From: Endothia cerciana | Lineage: Eukaryota; Ascomycota; Sordariomycetes; Diaporthales; Cryphonectriaceae | Direction of reading: 5' to 3' | Assembly (NCBI GenBank): GCA_026119935.1 | Contig: JALRMH010000010.1 | Coordinates: 186,001-250,000 of the forward strand | Length of the DNA stretch: 64,000 nucleotides | Shown: in pieces, positions 25,167-34,890 of the stretch | Layout: each line of letters opens with the position of its first letter | How positions within the stretch are numbered: position 1 is the first letter of the stretch | Made by a program: the position numbers and the translations under genes | Notes under the pieces: model-generated | Told to the model about the DNA's origin: nothing | The model's database searches: none | The model's input: the letters and a program-made list of their open reading frames with translations, nothing else

Positions 25167-26606
25167 GCCGATCCAGAACCCGAGGCTGTCTCTGTTATCC
25201 CAGGGGCCTCGTTCTGTCTTCATCGTTGCGAGTTTGCAGGCCATTGATTGTGCATGCTCGGCTGCATACTCTACGACTTTCTTCATCGCCTGCTACCTTC
25301 GACTTCGCCTATGGTCTTGTCCATCAGTGCTGGCACTCCTTGCGAGTCTCGTTCCTCGACATACTCCGGTTGACGCCACTGAGCTGTCGCCTTATGATCA
25401 GATTTCAGCATACAGAGGAAGGATCTTGGTCATGAGTGTGGTATTTCTGGCATATTTCCGGCTTGTTTCGTCTTCATACTTTCCCGCTGGCCCTCTTTGC
25501 CATTCTCAATCCTCTACATATTTCGGTTGACGCCAATGAGCTGTCGCCTCTGATCAGATCTCAGCATACAGAGGAAGGGTCCTGGTCATGAGTGTCGTAT
25601 TTCTGACATATTTCGGTTTGTTTCGTCTTCCTACTTTCTGTTACAGCTGGTCCGGGAGGTTACGGTGGGCTTGAGTCCCAAAAAATGTTATGAAGACTCC
25701 TGAGATCCCAGTTTCGTTTTACATAGTCACGATACTACGTGCCCTGCTGGGCCCGAAGAAATTGATCGAAGTGTGATCACTGTTTGTTCCTTTTTCTTGT
25801 GAAAGACGTGAACGAAATCACTGTCTCGTCTACAGGAGTGTGACTTCTCTCACTGTAGTTCCGTGATCCCTTGCGGTAAATTGAAACAACGTCACTGTCT
25901 CATCTGAAGGTGCATAACTTCCCTCATCATAACTCGACTTATCCTTATGATGAATTGGAATACTACCATTGGCTACCTCTGTCCCAATGAACGCTGCAGA
26001 CAAATCACACCTGGTTTGTAGGGAACTTGTTGGACAGGAATTGGAAAGTCTGGAACAGTTGATGCTGAACCATCATGGTTTCAGTTAGCCTAGCCGCGTG
26101 GCTGTCGTGTCTTATGAGAGATGCATTCCCGACGAAATGATCGCCTCAGCGGATGAACTCCCGCAGATGCATCATTAAGGGTGCTAGGATGGCAACGGAT
26201 GTGCTCTGACTAAGGGGAACGAGAGTCACTCTGTGCTCGCAAAAAGAGCCAGTGCTAGACATGTCTGTGAAGCCGAGCACGCCCAGCCGAAGGTGACGAG
26301 TCGAATGGCTTAGATTTATCCAGATCTGTGGCAGGATGGCTATAGATCCTCCATGTCAGCCTGGTCGTTGCATAGTGGTAGGCAGCGGCCGGTGCGAGTT
26401 GTTTAAGTAAGGACACTTCGATACCTGTGTCTTTGGACCAGCGGCACGGTCCAAATCATGATGCCAGCCGATAGACACCTCCTCGCATATCGTTCACCGG
26501 CCGCCCCTTCGCGCAAGCAAGGACTCGCCTCGGTCTGTCCCAAGCATCTCACCCGGAACCAGGTCATCTGCTGTTATTGCGGCTCCCGTCCAGGACCGCG
26601 GACTCC
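25167..26606. other. gene-free spacer with local duplication
   Basis: Apart from the tandem duplication listed separately, no gene is supported here. Frames overlapping 25226-25530 are derived from the duplicated segment. The right end is the 3' flank of the Tma20 gene. Confidence 0.45.
25364..25645 (+). repeat. tandem duplication, period 157 bp, two diverged copies
   Basis: The segment starting GGTTGACGCCACTGAGCTGT at 25368 recurs at 25525 as GGTTGACGCCAATGAGCTGT. Similarity then runs through CAGCATACAGAGGAAGG, GGTCATGAGTGT and TTGTTTCGTCTTC in both copies. Copies differ by scattered substitutions and small gaps. It is just downstream of the BTB-like gene. Confidence 0.8.
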
Positions 26607-27360
26607 TCAGTCCAGATTCAATTTCCACAACCCATCGCCAAGGAAGTGCGCCTCCTCTACCACCGGGCCCTTGCCCTTTTCCTTCACCTCCTTCGTCCCG
26701 GCGACCAACAGCCCCACAGCACACGCATGCTCCTTGCCCTCGGCCATGATGACGACCGGCTCCTCCTTCTCCAGCTCGCGGCTCCAGCGCCCGTCCTCGT
26801 CGGCGCCCTCGTCCCCGCCGCGCGGCTCCGGCAGCCGGCCACCCTTGCTCGTCAGCCCGGGCGCCATGAGGGTGGCCCCGCTCAGCACGAAGCGGATGGC
26901 GCCGCGGTCTATGCGCACCGTGGGGAAGGCGGCGGGGAAGCGGTGGACGAGCCGGAGGTGCGGCAGGAGGGTGCCGCCGTCGTGCTGGAAGAAGACGGGC
27001 TCGCCGTCGATGACGTACAGGGACGCGCGCTCGGGAAGCTTCATCTGCTCGAGGGAGGCCTTCTTGGGGAGGACCTCGTCGATGTATGGGTTGAGGAGGG
27101 GGTAGGTGGAGAGGAGGGACCCGCGCAGGGAGCGCTGCACGGAGGACTTGAGTTTGGATTTGGGCGCGGAGGATATACTGCGCGGGAGGGGTGGTCAGTC
27201 TTGCATCTTCTTGGATCGGAGGGCGAGTGCGCTTGATAGGACAACGGAAGCCCAGTGAGCCGTCCTTGTCTTGAGGGCAGCGAGGGACAGAATCTGCCTT
27301 GCGGAGCTTGCGGGAACGAGAGACATGGCCGGATTGTAATACTGACTCTTTCTTGAACAT
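26607..27360 (-). CDS. tma20: Translation machinery-associated protein 20 (MCT-1/Tma20, PUA domain)
   Basis: On the minus strand, a 14-nt first exon (27360-27347) encodes MFKK plus two bases. A 169-nt intron (GTCAGT donor, GCGCAG acceptor) joins it to 27177-26607, giving 194 residues that begin MFKKDISSAPKSKLKSSVQR. The next part, LLSTYPLLNPYIDEVLPKKA, is highly characteristic of Tma20. After the pre-PUA domain comes a PUA domain (about residues 95-190) with TVRIDRGAIRFVLSGATLMAPGL and VVIMAEGKEHACAVG. Tma20 works with Tma22 (DENR) to recycle 40S subunits and release deacylated tRNA after termination. The protein is slightly longer than the yeast one because of an acidic insertion (GGDEGADEDGRW). 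The tiny first exon is easily missed, but it supplies the only sensible start. Confidence 0.88.
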
Positions 27361-27783
27361 CTTGGATACTATGGCCGGGAGGGCAGAGCTTATATAGTGT
27401 GAGTTTGTGAGGATTGGAGTGTGCAGTCTGGTGTTGGTGTCGCCTGCGTTGCTGCGGTAAAAGACCCCGCGATCGCATCGCGGGGTCACAATGGAATTTG
27501 GGGTGTGGGCCCGCCGGTGGGGTGGGGCGTCCCTAGTGACGGCGCGGGACAACGAAGGACGGCCGAATTTCAACGTCAAGTCATCCAGCACATGTTTTGA
27601 GCTAGGCAAGCGAGGCAATGTCTGCGAGGAGGACTTATGCATTGGGATATAACTAGGTCGCAAGAGGTATCACAGTAAAGAGTGGGCTCGCACCAGCGGC
27701 CACCACTCCATCCGCTCCGGGTCCCATCCACATCCAGCTACCAAAGAGGCGGGTCCTCCAGCAGTGCAGCAGTACGTCCCAGC

Positions 27784-28099
27784 TTAGCCGTGGGAGACAT
27801 GAGATACTGTGCCATCTTCCTTCACATGGATATTGAGGCGGTCAGGATTGAAGTCCTTGGTCACCATCTGACCGGGTTGGATGACACGGTGGCTCTCGGG
27901 GAGTTCCTTCTTCGCAAAGAGCTGTAGGGGAAGACTCAGTCGGTCTGTTCCATGGGCGCGTTCTCGACCCTGGGCCTTGCTGACTTACGGTCTCGTTGGA
28001 CTCTTCGCCGTCGTGTAGCTGCTTGCCCACCAGCTTGTTGGTCCACTCCTCAGTCTTGCCGCCAGACTGTGTAGTCACACCGGGAACGACGAGAGGCAT
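27784..28099 (-). CDS. I78-type peptidase inhibitor-like small protein
   Basis: Two minus-strand exons, 28099-27989 and 27921-27784, with a 67-nt intron (GTAAGT...CTACAG), encode 82 residues. The N-terminal half has TEEWTNKLVGKQL, matching the W-x-x-L-V-G-K pattern of the potato-inhibitor-like I78 family. The C-terminal half has HRVIQPGQMVTKDFNPDRL and NIHVKEDGTV, the conserved binding-loop and strand region (PG, DFNPDRLN). No signal peptide and no cysteines are present, so it is probably an intracellular member. Related fungal proteins are usually annotated as proteinase inhibitor I78, with few functional tests. The inhibitory role is inferred from the family. Confidence 0.8.
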
Positions 28100-28420
28100 C
28101 TCGGGCAGGTGGCTGATGAAGCTTGCGTAAGAAGGGTGATTGATGTTGTGCCGGTGAGATCTATCACTTGAAGATATTCTGAGAGAAAGTATTTGCTTAA
28201 AATAAAAAAACCGACTCGGGAGCAAGGCAGGTTGCAGCTATCGTGCTGCGGTTTATGAACCTCGTGCATGAAGACAGCCAACGCTACGATGACGTAGGCC
28301 TGTCACTGCGCTGTCACAGATCCATAGCCGTGCTGATGTCAGCAACCCCAACCCTGCCAACGCCATGCCGTCGTTGCCGTCGCTCTCCCTTCGCCCCTTC
28401 GCCCCCGTCTTGATATTAGC

Positions 28421-28531
28421 CTATATATAACCTCCAGCTATACTTACTCTAGCAGCTTCTCTTGTCTCTTTTCGTCTGCTCCGATCCCTATACTGCATCC
28501 TCTCGTCCTCTTCCGACAATTAGAGCAAGGT
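28421..28531 (+). promoter_or_regulatory. orphan promoter-like segment with 5' splice-site-like motif
   Basis: CTATATATAA at 28421-28430 is followed by about 70 bp of C/T-rich sequence, as in strong fungal core promoters. Then comes GAGCAAG|GTGAGA at 28525-28533, which looks like a leader exon end. No intact coding sequence follows on this strand. The frameshifted remnant at 28794-29190 is the only candidate target. Confidence 0.4.
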
Positions 28532-28793
28532 GAGACTGCTGTCTACTGCTGGTTTGGAACAGCGATGCGTCCCTTGGGAAGGGTTGATGTATTTCAGCTG
28601 CAATCATGCATGTAGACGTCCTTGAAAACATAAGTCTGTCTTCACAGTCAAAGGTCGGCTTCCTGTTCTTATTGTCTCACGGGCATCGGGTCAGCCACCT
28701 GAACCAAGGCCTGGGATTGCAGTCAGTAGCAAGTGTTTCTGCGCCGTGAAGACCGCTTGAGGACCGCGCGTTACTGTCAAGTTCTTGCGTCAG

Positions 28794-29190
28794 ATGGTTG
28801 ACACCACCAATCCGCTTGGTAGCCTCATACAAACGAATGGCGCCAGCATAGCCCTGCTCAGTTCTCATCCATTGACGAGTGCTCTCGAGGTAAGATAGAA
28901 GACGAGCTCGACGTTGACGAGATTCCCGGTGACGTTCCAGCCAGCCACAACGCGGGCTTTAAAGAGAGGTTACAGAGCGAGGTACCCCACGTATTTGTGG
29001 CTCTCATCGTCCTGATCAAGGGCTTGCGGCGCTTGTCGCGCCCTTGACTCGGGAGGACCATGCGGTCCAAGTTCAGGCTGGTGTGGTAGAACAACTTGAG
29101 CAGGCGCGTGTTATCATCTTGCTTGCGACAGTTGACCTAATTAATCTGACCTCGATGATCGTCGCCAGATCAGCCAAGTGTGCTTCGTAA
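28794..29190 (+). pseudogene. frameshifted gene remnant of unknown family
   Basis: Three consecutive protein-like stretches lie in order on the plus strand, each in a different frame. The first starts MVDTTNPLGSLIQTNGASIA (28794-28889). The second contains KIEDELDVDEIPGDVPASHN and EVPHVFVALIVLIKGLRRL (about 28889-29047). The third contains VQAGVVEQLEQARVIILLA and VDLINLTSMIVARS (about 29045-29190). The continuous helical character across two frame changes suggests one decayed gene, not chance. I do not recognise the family. Alternatively, one of the changes could be an undetected intron: a GTAAGATAG string sits at the first break. Confidence 0.42.
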
Positions 29191-32002
29191 TTCACGCATC
29201 GTGATGCCGGATAACCCAACTTCAGCCAAGACCAGGTATCTCCCAGCCGTAAGACGTGCCAAAGGGGCAATTTCAAAACTCTCAGCAATGGGCCTCAGCG
29301 CAATAGATTTCAGATCCAGAGGAAACGGATGTCAAATGACGTAATCATACCGATTATCGCGGGCGGCAGCTTGTGTTGGACGGCGATGGCTTGTCGGTCC
29401 ACTACGTTGAGACGCTGCGCCAAGGCGAACGGCCTCTGCGCCCGCTCTACACCTCGGGATTGCAGCTTCTCGAATGGGTCCAAAGTCATCTTTCATTGCG
29501 ACAATCTTGGCACTAGATGATTAACAACAGCTGTGACCTCATGGCTATTTTCCTCTACAATTTGTAGTACAAGTCGGCAAGTGGTCAGTCGAGCCTACGC
29601 CCATCATGGTCTCCCTCGACATCAGGGTAGGCGCAGTGAGAGTGAATCAAATTTATATACTTCTTCAGATCTCCTGATGCCATTTTACTATCTTGATATG
29701 TATTCCATATCGAGAGCGTCTAGATCTACGCCTGAGTGTTCCTATCCTCGATACCTCAATACTTGTTCTGACATAATTTCAACTTGGTTCATAGTTCAAG
29801 CCTCGAGTTTGCTCTCTTCAAAAGCATCCCGATTAGTGCCTTATCTCCATTCAATTGCTGTCTTGGAGGGTCTCAAATTCCAAACTCAGTCCATCCAGAT
29901 TCAACGAACCAACGTTGAATATCAGTCTTCCTCAGAGCCAAGAGAGTATCAAGCAGAGTCCCAGGACAGGCAATAGACAGCCATGATGCTCAAAGAGGCT
30001 CTCGAAGACTTATAGAATTCCTGTCTGCAGACTCTATAATTATTTTGGCTATTAAAATGAGCATACCTGCAATATCGAGTATCGCTACTGAAACGCGTTG
30101 ATGAAAAAACAAGAAAGCGATGAGATATCTGTGCGAGAAAGAGAATTTGGTATTCAGACTACCGATATTTCTAGGACTATATGTCTTTACATACGACTAC
30201 AAGATCTGAATTAATCACATTCAGTCCGAATGCTTTGTGTGAACAGACATGAGACTCGCTGATGTGTCCATACCTCGGTGCTGTCACATGCATACCACGC
30301 AGACCTGAAGTGACGACATATTCTTCATACAGATCTGCAGGGAAACAACATCTCTGAAACTCGATGGATCCGAAATAGTTCAAGAATGGGACCTCTTGCT
30401 ACTGAGGGAATTCATAATTCATAGTACACGTTGGAATCCCATCTGCTGGAAGTTACAAAAAAAGAGCTACTGCGCCGACAAGTAGGACTCTTACCAAGAG
30501 ACATAGCCGAGAGACACGTTTGAGATTCTCAAGTGATGGAGCCTTCAGCAGCCTTCTCTCAGGTGGCATGTCATAGGGATCCCTTCCGAACTACTGTTTG
30601 GGACTATTTGACAGATATTCCTCAAGTTGAGGGTCATGTGGAAACCCTTTAAACTAACTGTCTAGGGCGCTTTATCTGATGGTACCCTTTGATTCAAGAG
30701 TCAGGCACGTCCCTTGAAACCTAGTCTGGGAGACTATTCCACAAACACTTCGTTCTCAAAAGTCGAAAATTTGTAGAGAGTACCCCTTATATGAAATCCC
30801 CTGTCTAGATGTCAAGGCTCCCCAGGATGGCCTTCTCGTCCCAGTGGTGCTTTCTTCACATATCTGGAGCTTGTTCAAGGATGATGGACACGCAGTTATC
30901 TCACGTCCATAATGCTGCTGCTGCTTGACGGCCCGGACTCTGAAAACAGTGGCAAGCCTTTCCAAGTCATGGGATGCCACAGGTATGCTCTTGGTTCCGA
31001 CGGGTCTATCCTAATTTGTCAAATTAAATTATAAATGGTCTCAGGATATAGTATGAGCCTAAAGGATTATACCCTAAGAAGATTGAGGGATGTCATGAAA
31101 GTTATACAGAATTCCCTTCTTAGATTATTAGAAATTTCGTGTACACTAGCCACAGCTCTAATGATTTCTAAAGCCTTTTTTAGACCTTGAACAGCCGGCT
31201 AGCATCTAGCCAAAAGACCTTATCTTCGATTTACCTCAGAATAGACTCGATATTTTATTCAGGAGAGAAAACATAGCTTTGCGTAATTTGCCTTCTCCCG
31301 AACGCCTTTTCCGCAAGGGCAACAAATCACTCCTCTTAGTCCGTACGGTGTCATGATGCTATGAGCGTCATTTTCTTGGAATGAGCTTTTTGCATAAGCT
31401 GGTTCGGAGAACCTTCACCAGACGCAGTCTTGAAATAGAGATGTGTGCAATGCGGATTCATGAACTCGCATTCCTACAAACCTTGCTTTCGTAATGCCAG
31501 AATAAGGCGCATATGTCGCAGTCATACAACAGCCGAGAATTCGGCGGCTTTCATTCCGCAATTCCACACCTACATTCGGCCAACCCGCGGAGAACATTCT
31601 AAGGTTTCTGGGCCAGGTCAGACAATAATTTTAGTGCGAAGGGGCTACTATTTGCCGTATATTGAATCATTCAGCCGACCAATCCGTCGTCCTCGTTCTT
31701 GCCGCTTATCCGATTTAGGTCAACGTAATGCGGTCCTGGGACCGCAAGGCTACCCCGTCATCATACATAGCCCTGGAGAATATGGCTCGAAATTAATGAG
31801 CCTTCGCACAACTGTTCCAGAGGATGAGCTGCTGGCAGTACTGTACCCCAATCAATTACCTTGGTGGGGAGTGACCACGAGGCCTCTCACGGGCCGATGA
31901 TACCTTGCTTCCAGGAAATAAGGCAGATCTCCGGGACAGCAAAGATGGAACCAATATATCGGTCGGTTGAGAGTGCGATCATATTCTCTTTACGAGCCCA
32001 TG
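29191..32002. other. 2.8-kb AT-richer gene desert
   Basis: No supported gene on either strand. From about 29640 to 31300 the sequence is visibly richer in A/T than the gene regions and has frequent stops in all frames. This fits decayed or RIP-mutated repetitive DNA, but no transposon protein was recognised. Confidence 0.45.
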
Positions 32003-32009
32003 ATATAAA
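32003..32009 (+). promoter_or_regulatory. TATA box of the AA9 LPMO gene
   Basis: ATATAAA lies about 140 bp upstream of the ATG at 32146, in GATATAAAG context. Confidence 0.5.
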
Positions 32010-32145
32010 GTGCTGCGAGGACTGCTTGCCTGCCAGCATTTCCATGTCTGTGAACTCACATCAAGCCAAGCCTCGAGCCTCCAAGATCTACGGAAAGCCA
32101 AGTCCTCTTGACAGCTAGAGCTTCATTTGCCACCATAGAACGACA

Positions 32146-33130
32146 ATGAAGACTATCCTCCTCGCAGCCCTGACGAGCCTCGCCGCTCAAAAAGTCGCTG
32201 GCCATGCCACATTCCAGGACTTGTGGGTTGACGGAGTGGACCAGATAGGTTTTCTTGACCCACTCGGGACATTGTTCTCTAGACTGACATCCTCGCACCA
32301 GGGCTCCTGTGCGCGTCTCCCTTTGAACAACAACCCTGTCACGAGTGTCACGTCAAACGACATTGCCTGCAACGCCGGCACGTCCCCGGTCGCAAAGAAA
32401 TGCTCCGTCAACGCCGGGAGCACGGTCACGGTCGAGATGCACCAGCAGCCGAATGACCGCTCGTGCGCAAACGAGGCCATCGGTGGCGACCACTACGGGC
32501 CGGTCCAGGTCTACATGGCCAAGGTCGCCGATGCCACGACAGCTGTCGGCGCCTCGTCGGGATGGTTCAAGGTCTTCGAGGATACGTGGGCCGACACGGG
32601 AAGCTCGGGCTCGAGCGATGCGTGGGGCACCAGCGACCTGAACGCCTGCTGCGGCAAGATGGACGTCAAGATCCCAGCGGATATCGCGCCAGGCGACTAC
32701 CTCCTTCGTGCTGAGGTCATCGCCTTGCACACAGCGGGCTCTACTGGCGGTGCGCAGTTCTACATGACTTGCTACCAGATCACCGTCAACGGAACCGGCA
32801 CAGCGTCGCCGGCCACGGTGAAGCTACCTGGCGCGTACGCCGCCTCGGACCCAGGAATCCTCATCAACATCTGTGAGCAGCCCTTCCCTCCTCGTGCGGC
32901 GCCCGATCGTGTCGTATCTGCCCCCTCTCGGAAACTCCCAGAACAAAGCACTTGAGGCTCCGTGAGAGGGTTCGTTCTGACACAGAGTAGACCAGTCAAT
33001 GACGACATACGTCGCCCCAGGGCCGACTGTCGTAGCGGATGGGTCGACCAGGAGCGCCGGAGCTAGCTGCGCTGCGTGCGAGGCAACATGTACAGCTGCA
33101 GCGAAGAGAGCGTTGCAGACGGCCTTTTAA
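32146..33130 (+). CDS. AA9 lytic polysaccharide monooxygenase (formerly GH61), secreted
   Basis: The best family-consistent model joins 32146-32244, 32302-32872 and 32991-33130 (269 residues). The signal peptide MKTILLAALTSLAAQKVAG is cut before His20, the N-terminal copper ligand of the mature enzyme. The second copper ligand is His97 (GGDHYGPV), and the axial site is Gln185/Tyr187 (GAQFYMTC). AA9 enzymes oxidatively cleave cellulose and some hemicelluloses outside the cell. Intron 2 (32873-32990) has normal GTGAGC...GTAG borders, and its removal restores the typical C-terminus (YQSMTTYVAPGPTVVADGST). Intron 1 (32245-32301, 57 nt) begins AT instead of GT. If not spliced, translation stays open and inserts 19 residues after VDGVDQ, close to the active surface. 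No cellulose-binding module is present. Confidence 0.85.
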
Positions 33131-34890
33131 GGGGCTGAGTGAGATACCCCCGCCACTTATGGATACTGTCTTTCGTTTCACAAGGGATGTGAGAGAGGAT
33201 TTCGGTGCGTGATATCCACGGCGGTTCATACCATCTCAACCCCAATGCTGTTGCGAGATCGGGAGGTGGCCATAATTAGCAGCACTTTAGAACATTCATT
33301 CACGTTCTAGCTCTGAAGGGCTTCATACCGGGGACATTACCTATTTCCGAGCGTTAAGGAATTTTAACGGCTCCAACACGAGAATTTATGCCACGCCGGG
33401 TCCGTCGCTACATAACGGCCATAAAGTGTTATGTCCTGTGTTGATGCTTTCCTGGGTGAATGCAGACTCATAGTTTCGTGTCCCATCTCCGCTTCTCCAG
33501 ACTGCAAACACTGTCAATGCCTCAGAAGAGACGTTCCTTTCGAGAAGCGTGCTCAACAAGATCCTGCTGCTCCAGACTTTGCGCGAATCTCCGCGAGACT
33601 TCTCGAGCGAGACACCACCAGTCAGCGCAGACGGGAGACGGCAGACTATGCAGCGGCTGCCCTTGTCGATAAAATAAGATGGGCTCTGTACATGGGCGGC
33701 CACGGGCTCACAGAACCGGGACACAAGCTCCCGGAGCGGGCATGAGGCTGATGGACGGTGGTGACTCACGGTATCAGCCAGGCAACCCATTCATGCGACG
33801 CATGCCTAAGATCAAGCCAAGCTTGTTCGAAATTGAAGATCTTCCCGAGGCCGTGACGACCTGAGTCAAATTCTGAGGGGCTCATAGCATAAGACCCCAC
33901 AGCCCCCCGGGCGTGTGACTCTACGGCGACCACCACCCGCATCTGCTCAACAGGCAGCAGTGCGGCGAGCTGTCGACACTGCCCCTGAGGGGGAACAGCC
34001 GCACATATTATAAATATCGCCTCTCCCAGAATTCAACCGGAATCAATTTCTTCTTCTTCTTCTTCTTCTTCTTCAACCTTCTCAAGTCAATTAGGCTTTG
34101 ATTAGATGTAGTATCTGTTCTTGACAGTGTAACAGCTGTTAAACCGGCCTCAGAAGAGGGTCGGACCTCTGTTCTCAAATTTTTGATCTTCGGTTATTGG
34201 CCCTCTGTAACTTGTCTGCATGGCCGGTTCCCAATGTGTCCCTGGTATCACACTGTCTCCAGGTGGCGCGAACTTTTGACCCTTTCTTCTTTTTTTTTTC
34301 GTTGCAGTCCTGGGCTTGTCTTGGGATGCGACGAAGAATCTTTTTTTTTAATAAAAGGGGGGGGGGGGTGTACATGCAGTCCCTGCCCGTTACACGATCA
34401 GTCGCATCTAGGCCTGCCTAAGGCAGGATGATCATTTTATCTGGCGACTGTTGGATACGGGCACGGGTTGTCGAGGGATGAAAGCATTTCGTGCCGTGTA
34501 TACAAATACTAGCCTGTCGGAAAAGTCCGCTCAGAGTATCATCAGCTCTTACAGGTCAGACATTAGACATTGCACCCAAGCTATCGAATGGGAAAGGACC
34601 GCATTTTGGACGATGAGTAGCTTCGGCCCGGCAGAGATCTTCGCATGCATTTGTGCTACGTATGGAAATTTACCAACATTACGGCCATGTTCCATACAGA
34701 GGGGTGTGGGTTTGCTTCAGCACCCGGCAAGCACGCTAAATCAGCAGTCAATACTTGGCTCAGGAGACAGGCAGACACCGCATAGTGAACTCGCTTTGCA
34801 TTTGCGATGTCGACACATGGGCGTCATTTCGTGGGGTGCCGAGGCCATTGAACAGGAATAACAACCGACATCCGTCTCCCAAGAACCTTT
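33131..34890. other. gene-free spacer with low-complexity runs
   Basis: No gene is supported. Frames at 33386-33790 (minus) and 34451-34861 (plus, 136 codons) lack recognisable motifs. The segment holds a TTC repeat, a T run at 34289-34299 and T and G runs at 34341-34369. Its right end is the NST1 3' flank. Confidence 0.45.
34048..34074 (+). repeat. (TTC)9 microsatellite
   Basis: Nine uninterrupted TTC units in a non-coding spacer. Confidence 0.95.

Noticed and set aside
26494..27663. 389-codon minus-strand frame over the Tma20 gene
   Set aside because: It runs in another frame through Tma20 exon and intron, is Arg/Pro-rich without domains, and conflicts with the clear Tma20 protein.
34451..34861. 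136-codon plus-strand frame next to NST1
   Set aside because: It lies in the NST1 3' flank, has no recognisable features and starts in poor context.
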